Position numbers and translations under genes: made by a program | Assembly: GCA_024697705.1 (NCBI GenBank) | Contig: JAILFF010000033.1 | Coordinates: forward strand, 1 to 7,979 | From: Ruminococcus sp. | GTDB taxonomy: Bacteria > Bacillota > Clostridia > Oscillospirales > Ruminococcaceae | Direction: 5' to 3' | Length of the DNA: 7,979 nucleotides | Shown: positions 6,128 through 7,979 of the stretch, piece after piece | Layout of the letters: every line of letters begins with the position of its first letter | How positions within the stretch are numbered: position 1 is the first letter of the stretch | The notes under the pieces: generated by a model | Told to the model about the DNA's origin: nothing | The model's database searches: none | Seen by the model: the letters and a program-made list of their open reading frames with translations, nothing else

Positions 6128-6612
6128 TGAAAAAGGCAATAGTCATCGGCTGTCCCGGTGCGGGCAAAAGCACGTTTGCAAGGGCTTTGAGCGAAAGGAC
6201 AGGTCTTCCGCTTTATCATCTTGATATGATATACCACCGCCCCGACCGAACGCACATCGGGCATGAAGAATTTGACCGCCGCCTTTCGGAAATAATGTCG
6301 GGTGAAAAGTGGCTGATCGACGGCAATTATCAGCGGACTATCGAAACGCGGCTGAACGCCTGCGATACGGTATTTTTGCTTGATTATCCGCTTGAAGTGT
6401 GCCTTGCGGGAGCGCGGGAGCGTATCGGCAAAGACCGCCCCGATATACCGTGGAAAGAAGACAGTCTCGACCCCGAGTTTGAGCGGTTCATCAAGGATTA
6501 TTCCGCAGAATGTCTGCCCGTGATCTATGAGCTTTTGGAAAAGTACCCGCAGAAAAACATATATATTTTTAAATCAAGAGAGCAGGCGGAACGCTGCCTG
6601 CTGACAATATGA
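6127..6612 (+). CDS. Small P-loop NTPase, adenylate-kinase-like / 'topology modulation' (FlaR-type) family
   Basis: Predicted nucleotide-binding kinase-like protein of 161 residues. Walker A is GCPGAGKST at 8-16, immediately after the first strand KKAIVI. LPLYHLDMIYHRPD (about 27-40) and WLIDGNYQRTIETRL (about 62-76) are hallmarks of the small P-loop proteins often annotated as adenylate kinase or DNA topology modulation protein. A Walker-B-like strand TVFLLDYP follows at about 81-88, and the arginine-rich CLAGARERIGKDRPD probably forms the lid. ATG 6127 is chosen because AGGGAGAG (6113-6120) is well placed; the GTG at 6124 is less likely. It shares one base with the stop of the ATP-grasp gene, and its own stop lies just upstream of the hisD Shine-Dalgarno. 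Its substrate is not known. The tight coupling to the ATP-grasp gene suggests a joint function. Confidence 0.83.
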   Translation: MKKAIVIGCPGAGKSTFARALSERTGLPLYHLDMIYHRPDRTHIGHEEFDRRLSEIMSGEKWLIDGNYQRTIETRLNACDTVFLLDYPLEVCLAGARERIGKDRPDIPWKEDSLDPEFERFIKDYSAECLPVIYELLEKYPQKNIYIFKSREQAERCLLTI

Positions 6613-6613
6613 T

Positions 6614-6619
6614 AAGGAG
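6614..6619 (+). promoter_or_regulatory. Ribosome binding site deciding the hisD start
   Basis: AAGGAG lies 7 nt before ATG 6627. The earlier in-frame ATG (6609) overlaps the kinase stop codon and is upstream of this site, so initiation at 6627 is strongly favoured. Confidence 0.85.
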
Positions 6620-6626
6620 TAAAATA

Positions 6627-7922
6627 ATGGATATAATTCGCAAGATAATCGCCGACGGCACCGCCGAAGAGGAATTTTTCAAGCAGGTGGACAAGCGCAG
6701 CGGCGAGACCGATAAAAAGGTGACGGCAATCGTCAGCGAGATAATCGAGAACGTCAAGGAGAACGGCGACGGCGCTGTTAAGGCTTACACCGAGAAATTC
6801 GACGGCAAGCTGCCGCAGTATTACGAAGTTCCACGCGATGTGATAAACGACGCGCTCACCGAAGCCGACCCCGCATTCACCGACGCTATCCTGAACGCCA
6901 TCGAGAACATCAAGGATTTCCACGAGCGTCAGAAGTCGCAGAGCTTCGTAAGCCCGAAGGAAAACGGCGTGGTGCTTGGTCAGCGCGTGCGCGGGCTGGA
7001 AAGAGTGGGACTGTACGTTCCGGGCGGCACGGCGGCTTATCCGTCGAGCGTGCTGATGAACGCCGTTCCCGCGAAGATCGCGGGCGTTAAGGAGATAATC
7101 ATGGTAACGCCGCCGCTCAAGGACGGCACGCCGAACAAGGATATCCTCGTGGCGGCTGCCTGCTGCGGCGTTGACAGAGTTTTCCTGGCGGGCGGCGCTC
7201 AGGCGATAGCGGCGCTTGCCTACGGCACGGAGGAGATCCCGAAGGTAGACAAGATCGTGGGTCCCGGAAATATTTTCGTGGCGACGGCGAAAAAGCTGCT
7301 TTACGGCACCGTCGATATCGACATGATAGCGGGTCCTTCGGAAATTCTTATCGTTGCCGATGACAGCGCAGACCCGAAGTTCGTGGCGGCAGACCTCATG
7401 TCTCAGGCGGAGCACGACAGACTGGCTTCGGCTATACTTGTGACTACAAGCGAAAAGCTTGCCGACGATACGGTTAAGGAGCTTGCCCGTCAGATGGAGT
7501 ATCTTGACCGCAAAGAGATAATCGCCGAGTCGCTTGCGAATTACGGCGCTATGATCGTATGTGACAGCCGCGAACGCGCCTGCGAGATCGCAAACAAGTT
7601 GGCTCCCGAGCACCTTGAAGTGCTGTTCGAGAACCCGATGGAGTACATCGGCAGGCTCGATAATGTGGGTTCGCTGTTCCTTGGCAGCTATGCTCCCGAG
7701 CCGCTCGGCGACTATTACGCGGGACCCAATCACGTTCTGCCGACCAGCGGTACTGCGCGGTTCTTCTCGCCGCTCGGGGTGAACAGCTTCGAGAAGCGTT
7801 CGAGCTTCATTTATTATACTGAGGACGCGCTTTGTCAGGCGAAGGACGATATCGTGCTTATCGCCGAGAGAGAGGGTCTGACGGCTCACGCAAATGCAAT
7901 AAAGGTAAGATTTGAGAAATAA
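6627..7922 (+). CDS. hisD: Histidinol dehydrogenase
   Basis: Zinc- and NAD-dependent enzyme catalysing the last two steps of histidine synthesis, L-histidinol to L-histidinal to L-histidine. The protein has 431 residues, the usual length. The active-site and zinc ligands expected from the E. coli enzyme are all present: Gln260 and His263 in MSQAEHD, Glu328 and His329 in LAPEHLEV, Asp362 and His369 in GDYYAGPNHVLPT, and His421 in LTAHANA. Other family blocks are LERVGLYVPGGTAAYPSSVL (124-143), VFLAGGAQAIAALAYGTE (185-202) and KIVGPGNIFVATAKKLLYG (209-227). The start at 6627 follows a strong AAGGAG. The gene is complete, ending in TAA at 7920-7922, and comes 14 nt after the P-loop gene, so it is probably expressed from the same operon. 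Confidence 0.97.
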   Translation: MDIIRKIIADGTAEEEFFKQVDKRSGETDKKVTAIVSEIIENVKENGDGAVKAYTEKFDGKLPQYYEVPRDVINDALTEADPAFTDAILNAIENIKDFHERQKSQSFVSPKENGVVLGQRVRGLERVGLYVPGGTAAYPSSVLMNAVPAKIAGVKEIIMVTPPLKDGTPNKDILVAAACCGVDRVFLAGGAQAIAALAYGTEEIPKVDKIVGPGNIFVATAKKLLYGTVDIDMIAGPSEILIVADDSADPKFVAADLMSQAEHDRLASAILVTTSEKLADDTVKELARQMEYLDRKEIIAESLANYGAMIVCDSRERACEIANKLAPEHLEVLFENPMEYIGRLDNVGSLFLGSYAPEPLGDYYAGPNHVLPTSGTARFFSPLGVNSFEKRSSFIYYTEDALCQAKDDIVLIAEREGLTAHANAIKVRFEK

Positions 7923-7940
7923 ATCGTAAGTGAGGACATA

Positions 7941-7979
7941 ATGCCGGGTCCAGCGCCGGCTCGCGCTGGCGAGGGGTCA
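7941..7979. repeat. GC-rich stretch with two competing hairpins, cut by the window edge
   Basis: After hisD, CCAGCGC (7950-7956) can pair with GCGCTGG (7963-7969) around a 6-nt loop. Alternatively GCCGG (7943-7947) can pair with CCGGC (7956-7960). The two stems exclude each other. The block shares the octamer GCCGGGTC with the spacer after hisZ (3922-3929). An ATG frame from 7941 with GAGGA upstream stays open to the edge, but its Pro/Ala/Gly-rich start looks compositional, so no gene is called. Confidence 0.4.

Noticed and set aside
6525..7889. A 454-codon open frame on the - strand opposite hisD
   Set aside because: It lies wholly antisense to a clearly real hisD and part of the P-loop gene. 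Its Arg/His/Leu-rich product shows no recognisable domain, and long antisense frames are expected opposite GC-rich codon patterns.
1..7979. CRISPR array, tRNA or rRNA genes, integrase or transposase genes
   Set aside because: No regularly spaced repeats of CRISPR type, no tRNA or rRNA-like sequence, and no recombinase motifs were seen on either strand.

Overview
The window looks like a piece of a Bacillota (Firmicutes) chromosome. It probably comes from a clostridial, Ruminococcaceae/Oscillospiraceae-like gut organism, but that placement is an inference. The evidence is a PolC-type replicative DNA polymerase III, the short HisG plus HisZ form of ATP phosphoribosyltransferase, a moderately high G+C content, and Gram-positive style AAGGAG ribosome binding sites. 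All genes seen are on the + strand.

Layout. Positions 1-1767 are the 3' part of polC, whose start lies outside the window. Positions 1767-1924 are an unusual 158-bp imperfect palindrome between polC and the next gene. Its two arms carry related reading frames of equal length on opposite strands. Positions 1946-2524 encode a RimJ/RimL-type GNAT acetyltransferase, followed by an AT-rich hairpin at 2528-2556. A near-consensus promoter (TTGACA, 17 bp, TGT-TATGAT) at 2605-2633 then opens a histidine operon. Two copies of an 11-bp direct repeat follow its presumed start site and look like operators.

Histidine operon, in order: hisZ (2714-3910), a GC-rich repeat-like spacer (3911-4040), a histidine-phosphatase-superfamily gene (4041-4592), hisG (4614-5243), an R2K-type ATP-grasp gene (5240-6127), a small P-loop nucleotide-kinase-like gene (6127-6612), and hisD (6627-7922). 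The last 57 bp are another GC-rich, hairpin-forming stretch cut by the window edge. From hisG to hisD the genes overlap or are separated by at most about 20 nt, so they are probably co-transcribed and partly translationally coupled.

How the genes work together. HisG and HisZ form the first enzyme of histidine synthesis, where PRPP plus ATP gives phosphoribosyl-ATP. HisD carries out the last two oxidations, from histidinol to histidine. The three non-canonical genes between them are the interesting part. The phosphatase could be the histidinol-phosphate phosphatase of this pathway. The ATP-grasp/kinase pair has a visibly lower G+C content than hisG and no obvious histidine role. The remaining steps (hisA, B, C, F, H, I/E) are not in the window.
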